Shown: one piece after another, positions 10,378 to 21,006 of the stretch
Layout of the letters: every line of letters begins with the position of its first letter
How positions within the stretch are numbered: the stretch's first letter is position 1
From: Cheiracanthium punctorium
Taxonomy: Eukaryota; Arthropoda; Arachnida; Araneae; Cheiracanthiidae
Direction of reading: 5' to 3'
NCBI GenBank assembly: GCA_038373885.1
Contig: JAWZYV010012253.1
Coordinates: 1-64,000 of the forward strand
DNA length: 64,000 bases
Made by a program: the position numbers and the translations under genes
Notes under the pieces: generated by a model
Seen by the model: only the letters and a program-made list of their open reading frames with translations
Told to the model about the DNA's origin: nothing
Database searches by the model: none

Positions 10378-11145
10378 TTAACTGAAGCCTTTATTAATCA
10401 AAATCTTTGTAGCACTTGATGGAATTTGCTCTACATGAATTGAATGATATGGAGCATTATCCATAACAATTATACTTCGGGGCTGGAGTTCAGGCAGAAG
10501 TTTTTTTTCAAACCATTCTTCATAATGCGAACCATTCATTTCATTATGAGGGTCTCCAGAATTTTTCTTGGCTTTAAAAATTTCTACGGATCCTTTAACA
10601 AACCCGTCTTCATTTCCAGCCCCGATTATAATTAATCTCGCCCCTTTACCTGACGGTGCTTTTAGTCCAGTTGACAGACCATTTAAAAAGGCATGTCTCT
10701 TGGATTTCACACTTGAGTCTTGCCACACACGTTCCTTGGTGTACCCTGCATTTACCCTTGTTTCATCTGTATAGTAAATTTTTCGGCCTTCGGAACGGTA
10801 ACGTAGCATTGTTCTCAAATACTGATGACGCCATTGCAGTATATCATCCCGTTCTATCAGCATCGAAGAACGGCTTCTCTTTTTATATTCAAATCCCAAA
10901 TCTTTCATCAAGCTCCTGACGCATGTGATTCGGAGATTTGGAAGATCTTCATCTTCGTTTATAGCGGCCATTACTTTTTGGGCTGTGGGTATCTCATTTT
11001 TGAAAAAAAAAGAATGCACTTTTCTACGAATTGCAGTTTTTGTGAAATCATCATAAATTTGAAGTCTTCGTTGTGTAGACACTTTTAAAGGCTGCTTTTT
11101 CCCGGGAGTAGATAGAGTCCCGCTCTTCCTTATTTCTGTTTTCAT
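10378..11145 (-). pseudogene. Truncated Tc1/mariner-like DDE transposase (DDE_3 type)
   Basis: A 255-codon frame begins at ATG 11145. It has an N-terminal helix-turn-helix-like region (residues 20-90, including YDDFTKTAIRRKVHSFF), then the catalytic core: first Asp in YYTDETRVNAGYT (D127), HNEMNGSHYEEWF (about 200-212) and second Asp in IIVMDNAPYHS (D229). These are hallmarks of the IS630/Tc1-related DDE_3 family common in arthropods and hydra. The frame stops at residue 255, just after TKILINKGFS, before the third acidic residue, so as it stands the transposase is C-terminally truncated. An unrecognised downstream exon is the alternative. The upstream flank (11146-11400) is GC-richer. Terminal repeats were not identified. 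It sits antisense in an MTRES1 intron. Confidence 0.7.
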
Positions 11146-11876
11146 TCGGTAAATACTAACCGATGAAAATACAAGGAAAACGACGACAATAAGAAATCAC
11201 TGCTCAGCTCGGAGACAGGAGAAAAGATAAGAATGTGGGATTGCACGGGGGTGGTGGGAGCATTTTGGAGGAACAGGGGTTACCAGGTCATTGTGAAAAC
11301 CAGTGGTCAAGACTGAATTTTCCGCCAAGAGTGTGAAAGTTCTAATTGGTGGAATGCGTTGAATGGGGATGTACGAGCGGTTTATTCTTAAGTCCTGAAA
11401 ATTGCAAATTTTTCTATACTAACTGCTCATACAAGCAGTAGCTTGTAAAATTGAGAATCATTTGAAAGATTTTAGACAAAAAAATTGAAAAATAATGCTT
11501 TAAAATCCGCAAAAATGTGCGAACTATATATTTTCGCGGATTCACACTTCATTCTACCTTTGGTAATGCTGTCAGCTTAGGTGCGATTCTACTATAGAAA
11601 AAAGGAACAGTTTGAAGTTGATCTTCTTGGCAATTCTTACTTTGGTAGATAAAGGGTTACATTCAATTTCAAGCTGCTGAAATTACTTTTTAGTCTGTAA
11701 TTAATTGTTTATGTGAGGTATTTTTCTTTCTTTTTTTTATTACATAGGTTAGTATTATTTTTATTTTCTGCTGATAGGCTTAGTCCTATATTGTTAGAAA
11801 CACCTATAAATTTTGCTTTGTGGTAGTTCTATTGAAACAGAAGATTCTGATAATTGACATTTTCCCTCTCTTTTAG
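11146..11876. other. Intronic sequence between the DDE transposase and MTRES1 exon 2
   Basis: Positions 11150-11400 are GC-richer and may be the 5' untranslated part of the transposase gene (a CCAAT motif reads on the - strand near 11350). Positions 11505-11545 hold AATCCGCAAAAATGTGCGAAC facing TTCGCGGATT. The remainder is AT-rich intron ending in the pyrimidine tract of the exon at 11877. Confidence 0.45.
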
Positions 11877-11949
11877 AAAAATTGAGCAAGAATTTTATTC
11901 TTTAAAACTGAGAGTGAATGGAGTACAAGCTACAAAGAAGTCCATGAAT
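11877..11949 (+). CDS. MTRES1: MTRES1-like protein, second visible exon (S4-like RNA-binding core)
   Basis: This 73-nt exon is bounded by CTCTCTTTTAG (acceptor ending 11876) and AATG|GTAAGT (donor at 11950). Joined to the exon ending at 4322 it reads KKIEQEFYSLKLRVNGVQATKKSMN. That matches the S4-type pattern in which a helix is followed by a strand carrying L-R-V/L-N-G and then K-S. The join restores a lysine codon across the splice (AA|A) and ends on a codon boundary. The introns on either side are 7.6 and 15.9 kb, so short exons like this are easily missed by automatic annotation. Confidence 0.75.
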
Positions 11950-12010
11950 GTAAGTTTTACTTGATTTTATATGTTTTATGATAGCACGCACACATACATA
12001 TCTATATATA

Positions 12011-12683
12011 GTGTGTCCCAAAAAAGTTGATAACAGGCTTTAATTCTTTATCTATTAGAGATAAGTGGACAGTGTAAATTGACAAATGTCCTCTCGTTCA
12101 TTTACAAAAAGTTACACTTTTTAAATTTGTATACAACCCTCATACAAAAACTTTCCGAGTTAGTAAAATGTGACCCATACAAAGAGATGATGTACAAAAT
12201 TTGAGCCTTTCATCGTACAGTCTCGCAGAGATATCTTTAAATAAATATGATTGGGAACTGTACATGATTTTAAATGTAAATGTTTACTGCTAGAGTGGTA
12301 AAAAGATTTTCTTTCATAATTTTTGTACAACCCCTGAAATACGATCATTCAACATGATTTTTTCCCTTCGAGAGTCATAGGAAAGTGGTTTAAATCAGCG
12401 TTTATTTATCTTCATATCTCTGACACTTTTTAAGGTATAATTCTCAAATTTCAAATGTCACCTCATGAGTATACGGGGCACATTTTACTAACAAAATTAT
12501 TTTGTATGGGGACCCCTATACAAATTTAAAAAGTGTAACTTATGGAAAATTAATGAGAGGAATTTTTTCTTCATGGAGTCTTATTTCCAACCTTATTTTG
12601 AACACTTTTTTTCAACTTACACTGCTCACATATCTCTAATAGATAAAAAATTAAAGCCGGTTACCACCTTTTTGGGACATCCA
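12011..12683. mobile_element. Long-TIR foldback element, mariner-like ends
   Basis: The left end GTGTGTCCCAAAAAAGTTGA, continuing ACAGGCTTTAATTCTTTATCTATTAGAGATA, is mirrored at 12620-12683 (TCTCTAATAGATAAAAAATTAAAGC...CACCTTTTTGGGACAT). Inner parts are also inverted: TACACTTTTTAAATTTGTATA at 12110 faces TATACAAATTTAAAAAGTGTA at 12518, and TAGTAAAATGTG faces CACATTTTACTA. Each arm is therefore roughly 200 bp. The flanks are TA-rich so the duplication cannot be resolved. It is non-coding. Confidence 0.7.
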
Positions 12684-12959
12684 TATACATACGTGTGTAT
12701 GTATACGGATGTGTGTACATATAAATTGATTTTTTTTTAAAATTGTTATATTAGGGGATTGGAAGGTAATATCATTTTTTGCATGTTAGTATTTTGCTTA
12801 GCCAAAGCTTACAGAAGCTAATGAAACTTTGGCATGTATTTGATTTTTTTTAACATAAGTTCTAGATTAGATGAGATTAGAAAATGAGTAACCTAAGGGT
12901 GTTAGTAGACCAAAATGTTCTTTTCACATATCTCTCTCTAACTAAATAAATAAATAAAT

Positions 12960-13490
12960 AAAAGAGCAGTGGAGTAACCAGGATTTTTTCAAGGGGGGGG
13001 GGGTTCATTTTTCCGATTACTTATGCATAAACATACCAGTGGCGGATTAATGCAAGTTTGTTGGGGGGGTTGGTTTGTCGGGGGGGGAGTCGCCCCCTTC
13101 CCCCTTTAATTCACCCTTGAACATACGCACATACACAGATAATATTACACATATGTGAGTGCATGTGTTCCAATCATGCAAGTTCACGCTTTCCATAACA
13201 AATTACTTTTCTAAAGTGATATTCTCAAGTGGTGCATTGGTGAATATAGAGGGGAGGGCACACCCTCCCCCCACCCTTTTTTTTTCATAGGTTTTTTCTC
13301 CCACAAAAGTATCCTTCCTTTAAGGCCAATGTGCATTTGAGTCCATTTGTCATACGCTCCAGGCGATGAGGGAGTTTTTTAATGACCAGTCAGAATCCAC
13401 GACAAAAGCTATATCGTGAAACCACAAAAGCATGCCCCCAAACATAATGGGGAAACTTTTTCACAGTCCAGCAAGAAGATACTGAAAAAT
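12960..13490. other. G-rich element debris
   Basis: CAGTGGAGTAACCAGG (about 12965) and CAGTGGCGGATTAATGC (about 13036), each followed by long G runs, look like left ends of hAT MITEs of the CAGTGGCG type. C-rich runs at 13080-13110 and 13260-13280 may be parts of the right ends. Boundaries and duplications could not be resolved. The rest up to 13741 shows no gene. Confidence 0.35.
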
Positions 13491-13741
13491 ACATCAAATT
13501 GGCACTCTAACATATGAGAACGGACTCACATGACAGAGCTGGCCTTTATTGGCCAAACGTCCAGCTGCATTAATACGTAAAATAGTCACTGCATTCAAGG
13601 TCACCCCTTTTGTCTTTAGACTTGCAAAGAGGACCACTTTCACTCTTCCAAGAGTTTGTTTATCCAGAAAAACAGTTTCTGCAACAAATGAGTCTCCTAA
13701 GAGCAAGGTTATTTTCCAGAGTTTTTATCATGACAGAGTAA

Positions 13742-15290
13742 CAGGGTGGCTACAGAACCTGGAAATCATGGAATTATCAGGGGATTTTGCATTTCTGGAG
13801 AACTCAGGGAAATATCAGGGAATTCTGCAAAAATGACTCCTAAATCAGGGAAATTCAAAGTTTACTTCAGCATTTGTTGGCAACAGCATACGCTATAAAA
13901 TCATTTTCGCTATTACTAAGCGATAATGATATATTTTTATAATATTTGTTCAATTTAATTGATTTATCAATATCAAAATACTCAAGTCAGTGATTTTTTT
14001 TTAACAATGCATACTAAATAACAAAGTTTACTAATTTAGTTGAATTCACGTTTTTTGCTTTCATATTCCATACAGCAGACTCTTGATTAACCTGGATGGT
14101 CGGGAAAAATCTCGTCCCGGATAAGTAAATATCCCAAATAATCAAACTTTTGCAAAACTGGTGAAAATTTTTGAAAAAATGATATACAATATTAAATTAT
14201 CATACAACAGGACATTAATTATTGAATTAATGCAAAATAAAGAGAATGAATATAAAGCTGAATGTTATTTAGATTTACAATTAGTGCACTGAGAGTAAAT
14301 GTAGTTTATTTCACTGTTTTGTACAGAATGAAATGATAGAAGTCTTTTTTTTTTTTTCTCAATTACTCTTTAAAGAATTTTAATTCATCATCGTGAGTTC
14401 ATTTTTGATGCTTTATACAAGATTTTCTTCATCTCTTTTTAGACATTCTTCAAAATTCCCTTCTTTTTTTTTTTTAAACAAAAGTGACACACTAAAAGAT
14501 TTTTTTTCTGCAAATTTCATCTTCTGATAAAATTTGATGAAAAATTGATCCTTGTGATTTCTTAACTGGGGTGTTTTTTACTGATGTCTCTGCATAATCA
14601 ACATGAAAAACTACTTCTATAACTGTTCTCAAAAAGAATGTAGCAAAGAAAAGAAGGAAATGTTCTCTTATCCTTCTCTACTAAGTTAAATAGCAAGTTT
14701 ATATTGTATATTATTTTAAGGTTTTCAATAACATTTTTGGCTACGACGTTCCGATAATCATGTCATCCTGATTAATCGAGTCCATTGTATTCAGATTTTG
14801 AGAAATTTTCTGGAGACTAATATACTTTCTGTAGAAAAATCTTTGATAAGAATCATGTTAGCTTTGTAAGCTATCGGGTATGGTATAATAATTAAAACTA
14901 AATCGATTGCCAGTTTTGTGTATGTCCTGTAAATATGAACGATAGACAATTTTATTTCTAAATTTAACATGTTAACATGTAACATCACAACATACTCTCA
15001 AAATAAAAAAAATTTTATTCTGGCATTTTTTGGAAGGTCTTACTTGAATGATTAGTTTCATTCATTGCTACTTTCTGTTTAAGCAATTTAACTTTATATG
15101 GAAGTGTCCAATAAGCAGACATTTTTCATTTTTGTGACTAATACATGTATGTGCTCTTTGTATGTATATGGTTGTTATTCATGCAAACAAAAATTAACTG
15201 TTTTTGTGGTGCATAATAGAATCAGGGAAGTTTTTGCAAAAGCATGGAATAATCAGGGAATTTTTTTTCTCAGATCTTGTAGCCACCTTG
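13742..15290. mobile_element. hAT-like element, CAGGGTGGCTAC ends, 5 bp TSD
   Basis: The left end CAGGGTGGCTACAGAACCTG and right end TCTTGTAGCCACCTTG are inverted with one mismatch and are flanked by the perfect duplication AGTAA (13737-13741 and 15291-15295). Subterminal repeats of the CAGGGAA type (CAGGGGATT, CAGGGAAATATCAGGGAATT; right side ATCAGGGAAG, AATCAGGGAATT) are dense near both ends. The element is 1.55 kb but includes a separate 715 bp Tigger-like MITE, so its own length is about 0.83 kb, non-coding. The same ends and 5 bp duplication are seen in the element that interrupts the gypsy pol gene at 18210. Confidence 0.8.
14073..14787. mobile_element. Tigger-like MITE nested in the hAT-like element
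   Basis: TA|CAGCAGACTCTTGATTAACCTGG at the left and the imperfect complement (CCTGATTAATCGAGTCCATTG|TA) at the right are Tigger-type ends with a TA target. The motif CCCGGATAAGTAAATATCC near 14115 and TCCGATAATCATGTC near 14750 continue the imperfect inverted repeat. It is nested inside 13742-15290 and carries T-rich non-coding sequence. Confidence 0.65.
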
Positions 15291-15295
15291 AGTAA

Positions 15296-15937
15296 TGAAA
15301 GAAAAAATTGTAATTTTAAGCATATTCGTAAAGAAAAGATTCTGTTTGTTATGCACACTTTTTTTTCCAACATGTGAAAAAAAGTGTAATGAACAGAGTA
15401 ATTTTTCTTTATCGCACTTAGTCTCAAGGGACATATTAATTTTGAAATTTTAAAATACAGTTTTTAATTTAATTTTTTGGCATAATGCAGAGAAAGAAGA
15501 AAATTTAAATTTAGAATACTAACCTTTAAGCAGAAGGTTATAGTCAGGCTCTATAAAAATCTATCCAGGGTCAGATACACTTTCGGGGGGGTTTACACTT
15601 ATACTAAATCCTATATGTATAGTTTGCAGATGTTCAGAGTATGCTACGCGAAGTACAGGAAGAGTTTCGTACATGGGTGCATATTTGTATTGCAGCTAAA
15701 GGAAGCTGCTTTTGAGCAAATGTTACACTAGAATTTATAATATTATTTTAAGTTTCTAGAATGCATATATTTGTATTTTAAAATGTTTCATTTTCTAATT
15801 TAATGTTTAACAAAGTGTTTTATTTCTTTGTTTTTTAAGTTTTTCAACCCAGTTCATTTAAAAAATTCTATTGGGTACAAATAGTTAAACATTAATCTTT
15901 TTTATTGCAATCTACATTCATAATATAGTTAATGAAA
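15296..15937. other. AT-rich intronic stretch, no recognised feature
   Basis: Apart from a G run at 15584-15590, no terminal repeat, exon or RNA gene was recognised. The end abuts the Helitron 5' terminus at 15938. Confidence 0.5.
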
Positions 15938-16096
15938 TCTATATAAATAAAACAAAGTCGGGTTAGTTACACCATTTATAACTCAAGAAGGGCTGGGCCA
16001 ATTTTAATGATCTCTGATTTGTTGGATTCGTCTCACCTTGAATAGCAGAATAACTATTCGTTCCACAATTTTTTGATAATTTTCACCTTCAGAAAG
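15938..16096 (+). mobile_element. Helitron 5' end, interrupted by the gypsy element
   Basis: A|TCTATATAAATAAAACAAAG followed by TCGGGTTAGTTACACCATTTATAACTCAAGAAGGGCTGGGCCAATTTTAATG is a typical arthropod Helitron 5' end. The sequence runs to 16096, where the gypsy LTR begins after GAAAG, and would continue at 21220 beyond the other LTR. No 3' end on the same strand was found downstream, so the Helitron is decayed or truncated. Confidence 0.65.
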
Positions 16097-16309
16097 TGTT
16101 TTATCCTTCTTTAATATTTAAGCATCCATTGGAGCCCGCTCAGTGACTTAAGTAAACACACAGTTAGATTCAACATCACAACACTTTATTTCAGAGCGTT
16201 CTTTTCCAAACTCGGGAATTCCCCGGTTACAACCAAAGTTTTCTTACAGTACATAAGTTTCGGCGAGTGGACAGCTCGCGCCATCTATTGAGAGCTTGAA
16301 GATATAACA
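16097..16309 (-). repeat. 3' LTR of the gypsy element
   Basis: 213 bp, starting TGTTATATC and ending GGATAAAACA on the - strand. It carries an AATAAAG motif near the middle (complement of CTTTATTT at about 16180), which may act as a poly(A) signal. It is preceded on the - strand by the polypurine tract at 16310-16322. Confidence 0.92.
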
Positions 16310-16322
16310 CCCCTCCCCTCAT
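16310..16322 (-). promoter_or_regulatory. Polypurine tract of the gypsy element
   Basis: On the - strand, ATGAGGGGAGGGG lies immediately upstream of the 3' LTR (TGTTATATC). This is the standard position and composition for priming plus-strand DNA synthesis. Confidence 0.85.
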
Positions 16323-16359
16323 AGTTCAAAGGACTCACTTTTTTTCTTTTCCGCTCACT

Positions 16360-16752
16360 TCATCGAACTGGTTGTTGTGGCAGTTTCACAGATGTGTCCA
16401 CAGTCTCTGAATTCTCAGATACATTTCCAGTTGGAAGAGTTATATCAGCTGCACTTACATTATCAGGAACATTTTCATTAATATTTTCTGTTGCTGTATC
16501 ACTAGGTAATTGAGATGGATTTGAACCGCAAAAATAGTCATTTTTAATACTTTGTTCAGTAGGAACACAAGTTTCACTTAATTCACTTTCCCTAACTAAA
16601 TCATAATTATCGTAATAGCTTTCAAAATGTTCTCTCGGAAATAAGGTTTCATTTTCTTCTTGCCTCATTTCTTGACTTATCCCTGTATTATGACGTAATT
16701 GATTGACATGCCGCTTACACATTATTCCATCATTTCTTACTACTAAAACCCA
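16360..16752 (-). pseudogene. Gypsy pol C-terminal tail beyond an in-frame TGA
   Basis: In the same frame as the integrase, after the TGA, the sequence reads WVLVVRNDGIMCKRHVNQLRHN, then an acidic, low-complexity tail of about 110 residues to the stop at 16360. RRHVDQLR-like motifs are the standard end of gypsy integrases, so this is the displaced C-terminus. Loss of this part need not abolish integrase chemistry, but the copy is unlikely to be autonomous given the additional insertion in pol. Confidence 0.75.
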
Positions 16753-18209
16753 TCAGCTACCTAACAATTTTATAATTTTGCCTATCAACCATTTTTCCCC
16801 CTTTCCAAAGTTTTTCACAAAAACTGACTCATTTAACTGATATTTATGAAGTGGCTTACTAATGTTCGGTTTTGAAGGCACTACCAAATGAAGGGCTGTT
16901 CTTAACGATCTACCACACATGAATTTTGCTGGCATTTTACCAGTTACTGAATGGGGGGTTGTATGATTTGCCAATAAAAATCGAGAAAGGGATAACGTCA
17001 TGTCTAAGGGATCAAGTTTCTTAAGCGATTGTTTCACTGTCTGTACATATCTTTCCGCTTGACCATTCGACGGTGGATGGTATGGAGGAATTAATGTATG
17101 CTTAATACCATTCACTCGGAGAAATTCTCCAAATGGATGACCTGTATACGACGGACCGTTGTCAGACACTAATTCTACAGGTAATCCAAAAGTTGCAAAA
17201 ATTTTCCTCAGAACCTTAATTGTCGTTTTACATTCCGTATTAGGAACAATCTGTACCTCTAACCACTTTGTATAAGAATCAATCACTATCAAAAAATATT
17301 TACCTTTAAATGGACCTGCGTGATCAACATGAATTCTTTCCCAGGGTTTCTCTGATTTCCATTCTAACGGTTTTAATTTCGGACTATCCCTCGCAAACAT
17401 TTGACACCTCATGCAAGAACTAACTAGTTGTTCTATTTCTTTATCCATGTTAGGCCACCAAATCACCCCTCTAGCTTTTGCCTTAATGCTACTCATACCC
17501 TGATGTACAGAATGTAACAATTTTAACATTGAATCACGGCCTTGCTCTGGTATAATAACTCTATGTCCCCACAGTAAGCAATTTTGTAAGCACGAAATTG
17601 AATCGCGCCTTCTAAAATAAGGTTCTAATTCTGGAGATTTATTCTTTTTCGCCCACCCATTTAAAACCCAATCTAACACTTGTTTTGTTATTTGATTTTC
17701 CAAAGTCCATTTTGCAATTGTTTCGGACGTAACAGGCCAGTCTTCATCAGGTGAAATGAACATTACCTCCGACGGGTTATCAATGTCACTTATGGTTTCA
17801 GTTTCTGGGAGAGGTAATCTGCTCAAAGCGTCAGCATTTACATTTTTCTTACCTTCACAATATTCGATCCAATAATCATAACTTGATAAAATTAATGACC
17901 ATCTCAACATCCTAGGTGATAGAGCATCAGGAATTTTTTTACATGGTGAAAGTAAACGAAGAAGTGGTTTATGGTCTGTCACAATTTTAAACTTCTTTCC
18001 AGCTAAGTACTGATGAAATTTAGTAACGCCAAAAATTATTGCCAATGCTTCTTTATCAATCTGTGCATAGTTTTGTTGAGATTTATTCAACGTTCGCGAA
18101 GCATATGCAATCGGTTTTTCAACTCCATTAACAATATGATTCAAAACACAGCCTAAACCATAATCTGATGCGTCACAACACAAAACCACGTCCTTGTTTA
18201 CATCATACA
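16753..18209 (-). CDS. pol: Gypsy pol, C-terminal part: RNase H and integrase
   Basis: Downstream of the inserted MITE the frame resumes at YDVNKDVVLCCDASDYGLG, the RNase H start, continuing through IAYASRTLNKSQQNY and the TDHKPL box. The integrase has the zinc-binding HHCC region (HSVHQGMSSIKAKARGVIWWP ... SSCMRCQ), then the catalytic core with the Asp of IHVDHAGPF, the Asp of LVSDNGPSY and the Glu of NGQAERYVQ. The frame then reaches KWLIGKIIKLLGS and a TGA (16753-16755). The reading frame continues open beyond that stop, so the TGA looks like a point mutation truncating the protein in its C-terminal tail. Confidence 0.9.
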
Positions 18210-18792
18210 CAGGGTGTCTACCGATCCGGAAAGTCTGGAAAAAGCCGGGAAATTGGAAAATGGGTCCGGAAAAAACCGGGAAATTGGATAGTAGGTCCGG
18301 AAAATTCACCAAAAGAATCATTTTTTTTTCGTGTGCCTGTTTTTTTTACCCTTTCTCTCTAATTGTCAGACTCGAAACCGAAAGCAACTGCAACGCATTT
18401 TTCGGACCGCAAAAGCATCAAGCAAGTGACATGTTTGTATGAGGGAAAAATGGGGTCCCCATCAATCTTGACGGGAGGGTAAAAGACAAAATAGCTTACT
18501 TTGTAACTTATGGTTTAGGACCGTATTTCCAAGAACAGTTAGTTAATTCTATCAGAAAGTGCGACTACTTCTGTTTCTCAATGGATGAAAGCTTAATCCT
18601 CTATACATTATAATTTCAAGTAAAAATTGATTTCAAGAATTTGTTCAAAATATGCAAATATAAAGACAAGGGAGGGGGCATTGTGCAATTTCTCAAAGTA
18701 AAATGCAGTGGTCAGGAATTTTTTTCCCGGGACCTCCCAAAAGTCAGGAAAAAGTCCAGAAATTGACTTTCAGAAATTTGGTAGACACCCTG
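18210..18792. mobile_element. hAT-like MITE inserted in gypsy pol, 5 bp TSD
   Basis: The left end CAGGGTGTCTACC and right end GGTAGACACCCTG are perfect 13 bp inverted repeats, flanked by ATACA on both sides (18205-18209 and 18793-18797). The interior carries clustered subterminal motifs (CCGGAAA, CCGGGAAATTGGA, AAGTCAGGAAAAAGTCC) and no transposase. Removing it rejoins pol exactly between ...ILELY and DVNKD.... The ends match the element at 13742-15290 (CAGGGTGGCTAC), which also has a 5 bp duplication, so both are non-autonomous members of one hAT-like group. Confidence 0.88.
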
Positions 18793-18797
18793 ATACA

Positions 18798-20286
18798 GCT
18801 CTAAAATTGGAGCTTTACATAGTAATTCTTTAACAGTCTGGAATGCTTTTTCGTGTAAATTTATCCATGACCATTTTACATCTTTATCTAATAATCGATA
18901 TAATGGTTCTAAAATGACAGCTACATTAGGTAAAAATGATGTATAATACGATAACAATCCTAAAATTGAACGTAATTGCGATACATTCTGTGGAGAAGGA
19001 GCATTTACAATTGCTGTCACTTTTTCTGAAATGCATTTGACACCTTCTTTTGAAATATTATGTCCTAAAAAGGAAACTTCTGAAAGCATAAATTTAAATT
19101 TTTCCTTATTTAACCTAATACCATGCTCAGAAAAACATTTCAGAATACTAGCTACTCTTTCTATATGTTCACTTTCGTTTTTAGCACTTACAATAACATC
19201 ATCTAGAAAAACACCTGCAAATTGAAATTTTTTTAGTATATTTTCAATTTTCCTTTGAAATAACCCTGGTGCAAATTTTACACCAAAACATAATCTCCTT
19301 ACATTAAATAAACCTCTGTGCGTATTTATGGTTAACAATTGTCTAGTTTCCGTATCAACAGGTTGTTGTAAATATGCATCTTTTAAATCGAAAACAGTAA
19401 AATGTTTTGCTCCAGACAATTTTGCAAAAAGTTCTTCTGTTCTAGGTAATGGATAGTTATCATTTTCAGTGTTAGCATTTACTGGGGCCCTATAATCACC
19501 ACAAATTCTAACTGTACCATTTGATCTAGGAACAATTACTACAGGACTTGCCCATTCGGCATGGTCAACTTGCTTTAAAATACCTTCATTAATTAATCTA
19601 TCCAGTTCATTATCAACACTTTCTCTTAAAGCAAAAGGAACTGTTCGAGCTCTCAAAAACACTGGTTTTGCATCTTTCTTTAATTTAACTGACACGGGTG
19701 GTCCTTTAATTGTACCGATCCCGTCAGCAAATACTTCTGAGAATTTATTAATTAATTCCTCTTTTGGCATACTACTTATCATATTAATCCTAGGCCAAAA
19801 AAGTTTCGATGCTGTCAACCAGGTTTTTCCAATTAAGCTCTGACCTTCCTCTCTAATTATTAATAATTGTAAATTAGGAATGCAAACATTATCAACTTTA
19901 ACATCAACATTTAACTCACCAAGGACAGTCAGATTTTCTTTCGTATAGGTTTGCAGTTTCACATTAGATTTAATTAATTTTACCTTACCTGAGAACAAGG
20001 TATCCAATTTCGATTTACTCATAATAAAGTATGCTGCCCCTGAATCAATTTCGAATGCAATTTCTTTACCATTTATGAAAATATGTTTTGAAAATGCACT
20101 ATCAGTTTTAGTATCATTCATATAGTTCAGCGAAGAATGTTCTTGCACCATCTTAATTTTCTCGTGGTTCACATTCTTCGGAGGAACGTTGGAGGACTTT
20201 CTAAGGCGGCAGGCTACTTTCAGATGACCGATTTTGGAACAACCAAAACATTCAGCTTGACTTGTATGGACAGTCCTTGGGGTCAT
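18798..20286 (-). CDS. pol: Gypsy pol, N-terminal part: nucleocapsid knuckle, protease, reverse transcriptase, start of RNase H
   Basis: Counting from the first ATG at 20286: a second zinc knuckle CFGCSKIGHLKVAC (residues 13-26), aspartic protease active site DSGA (81-84) with a later LIGKTWL flap/core motif, the RT fingers region with WASPVVIVPRSNGTVRICGDYR, the first RT catalytic Asp in FTVFDLKDAYLQ (D300), and the polymerase box FLDD (360-363), a normal variant of YVDD. The thumb and connection follow up to LCKAPILELY, where the 583 bp element with its ATACA duplication interrupts the gene. The coding frame stays open from the gag overlap to the break. The remainder of pol continues at 18209. 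Confidence 0.9.
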
Positions 20287-20956
20287 GCTGCTTCAAACAC
20301 CGAAAACAGTTCTTGACATAGTTTTTACTTGTAGTGTCCTTTGGATGAAAATTGTTTCGTTTTTGCTTTACAAAATTTGGTTTCGAAATCTTGTTTACAG
20401 CAAATTGTTCTTTCTCATGCAAAGATTTAACTCCAGCGGTTGCTGATTCAAAAGAAAGGGAAATATCGATGGCCAGTTGCAATGTTCTTGAATCGAGTAA
20501 CTTTTGCTGAATTTTATCATCTTGGATTCCAAACACAAGTTGATCTCGGAGACGATTTTCGAGTGTCTCGGCGAAGTTACAATATTCGGAGAGCTTCCTT
20601 AAATCACGAATGAAGTCTGAAACAGTTTCCCCGGGTTTCCTAACCCATTTCTGGAATTTAAATCTCTCCACTATTTCACTAGGCGGTGGTGAAAAATAGT
20701 CATTTGCCTTCTTTAATAAATTTTTATAGGATATGTTCTGGAGTGTGTCAGGAACAATTAAGTCTCTTAGAATGGCTAAAGTGTGTGTGCCACAGACGCT
20801 TAAGAATATATTCTTCTTTTTCACATCTTCTGTAATCTCATTAGCAGAAAAATAGAATTCCACACTTTCGGTATAGATATTCCATGGAACACCACTGTTC
20901 GGTAAATACGAGTCAATTCTTCCTATGTTTGAACTCGAGTCAGTCATTTTTATCAA
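20252..20956 (-). CDS. gag: Gypsy gag (capsid/nucleocapsid)
   Basis: 234 codons. Residues about 20-190 have the look of a retrotransposon capsid domain (YLPNSGVPWNIYTESVEFYF, then FKFQKWVRKPGETVSDFIRDLRKLSEYC around 100-127, the usual gag/UBN2-like motif). The C-terminus is basic and has a zinc knuckle CFRCLKQHDPKDC. The frame is open from ATG 20956 to the stop at 20252 and overlaps the pol frame, which is shifted by one. Gag-Pol would therefore be made by ribosomal frameshifting in the overlap, as in many gypsy elements. Function by family: forms the particle that packages element RNA. Confidence 0.85.
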   Translation of the reverse strand: MIKMTDSSSNIGRIDSYLPNSGVPWNIYTESVEFYFSANEITEDVKKKNIFLSVCGTHTLAILRDLIVPDTLQNISYKNLLKKANDYFSPPPSEIVERFKFQKWVRKPGETVSDFIRDLRKLSEYCNFAETLENRLRDQLVFGIQDDKIQQKLLDSRTLQLAIDISLSFESATAGVKSLHEKEQFAVNKISKPNFVKQKRNNFHPKDTTSKNYVKNCFRCLKQHDPKDCPYKSS

Positions 20957-21006
20957 TTATAATTCTTCCAAATTATTCAGCCTCGACTTATTTTGCTCGT
21001 CGCCAA

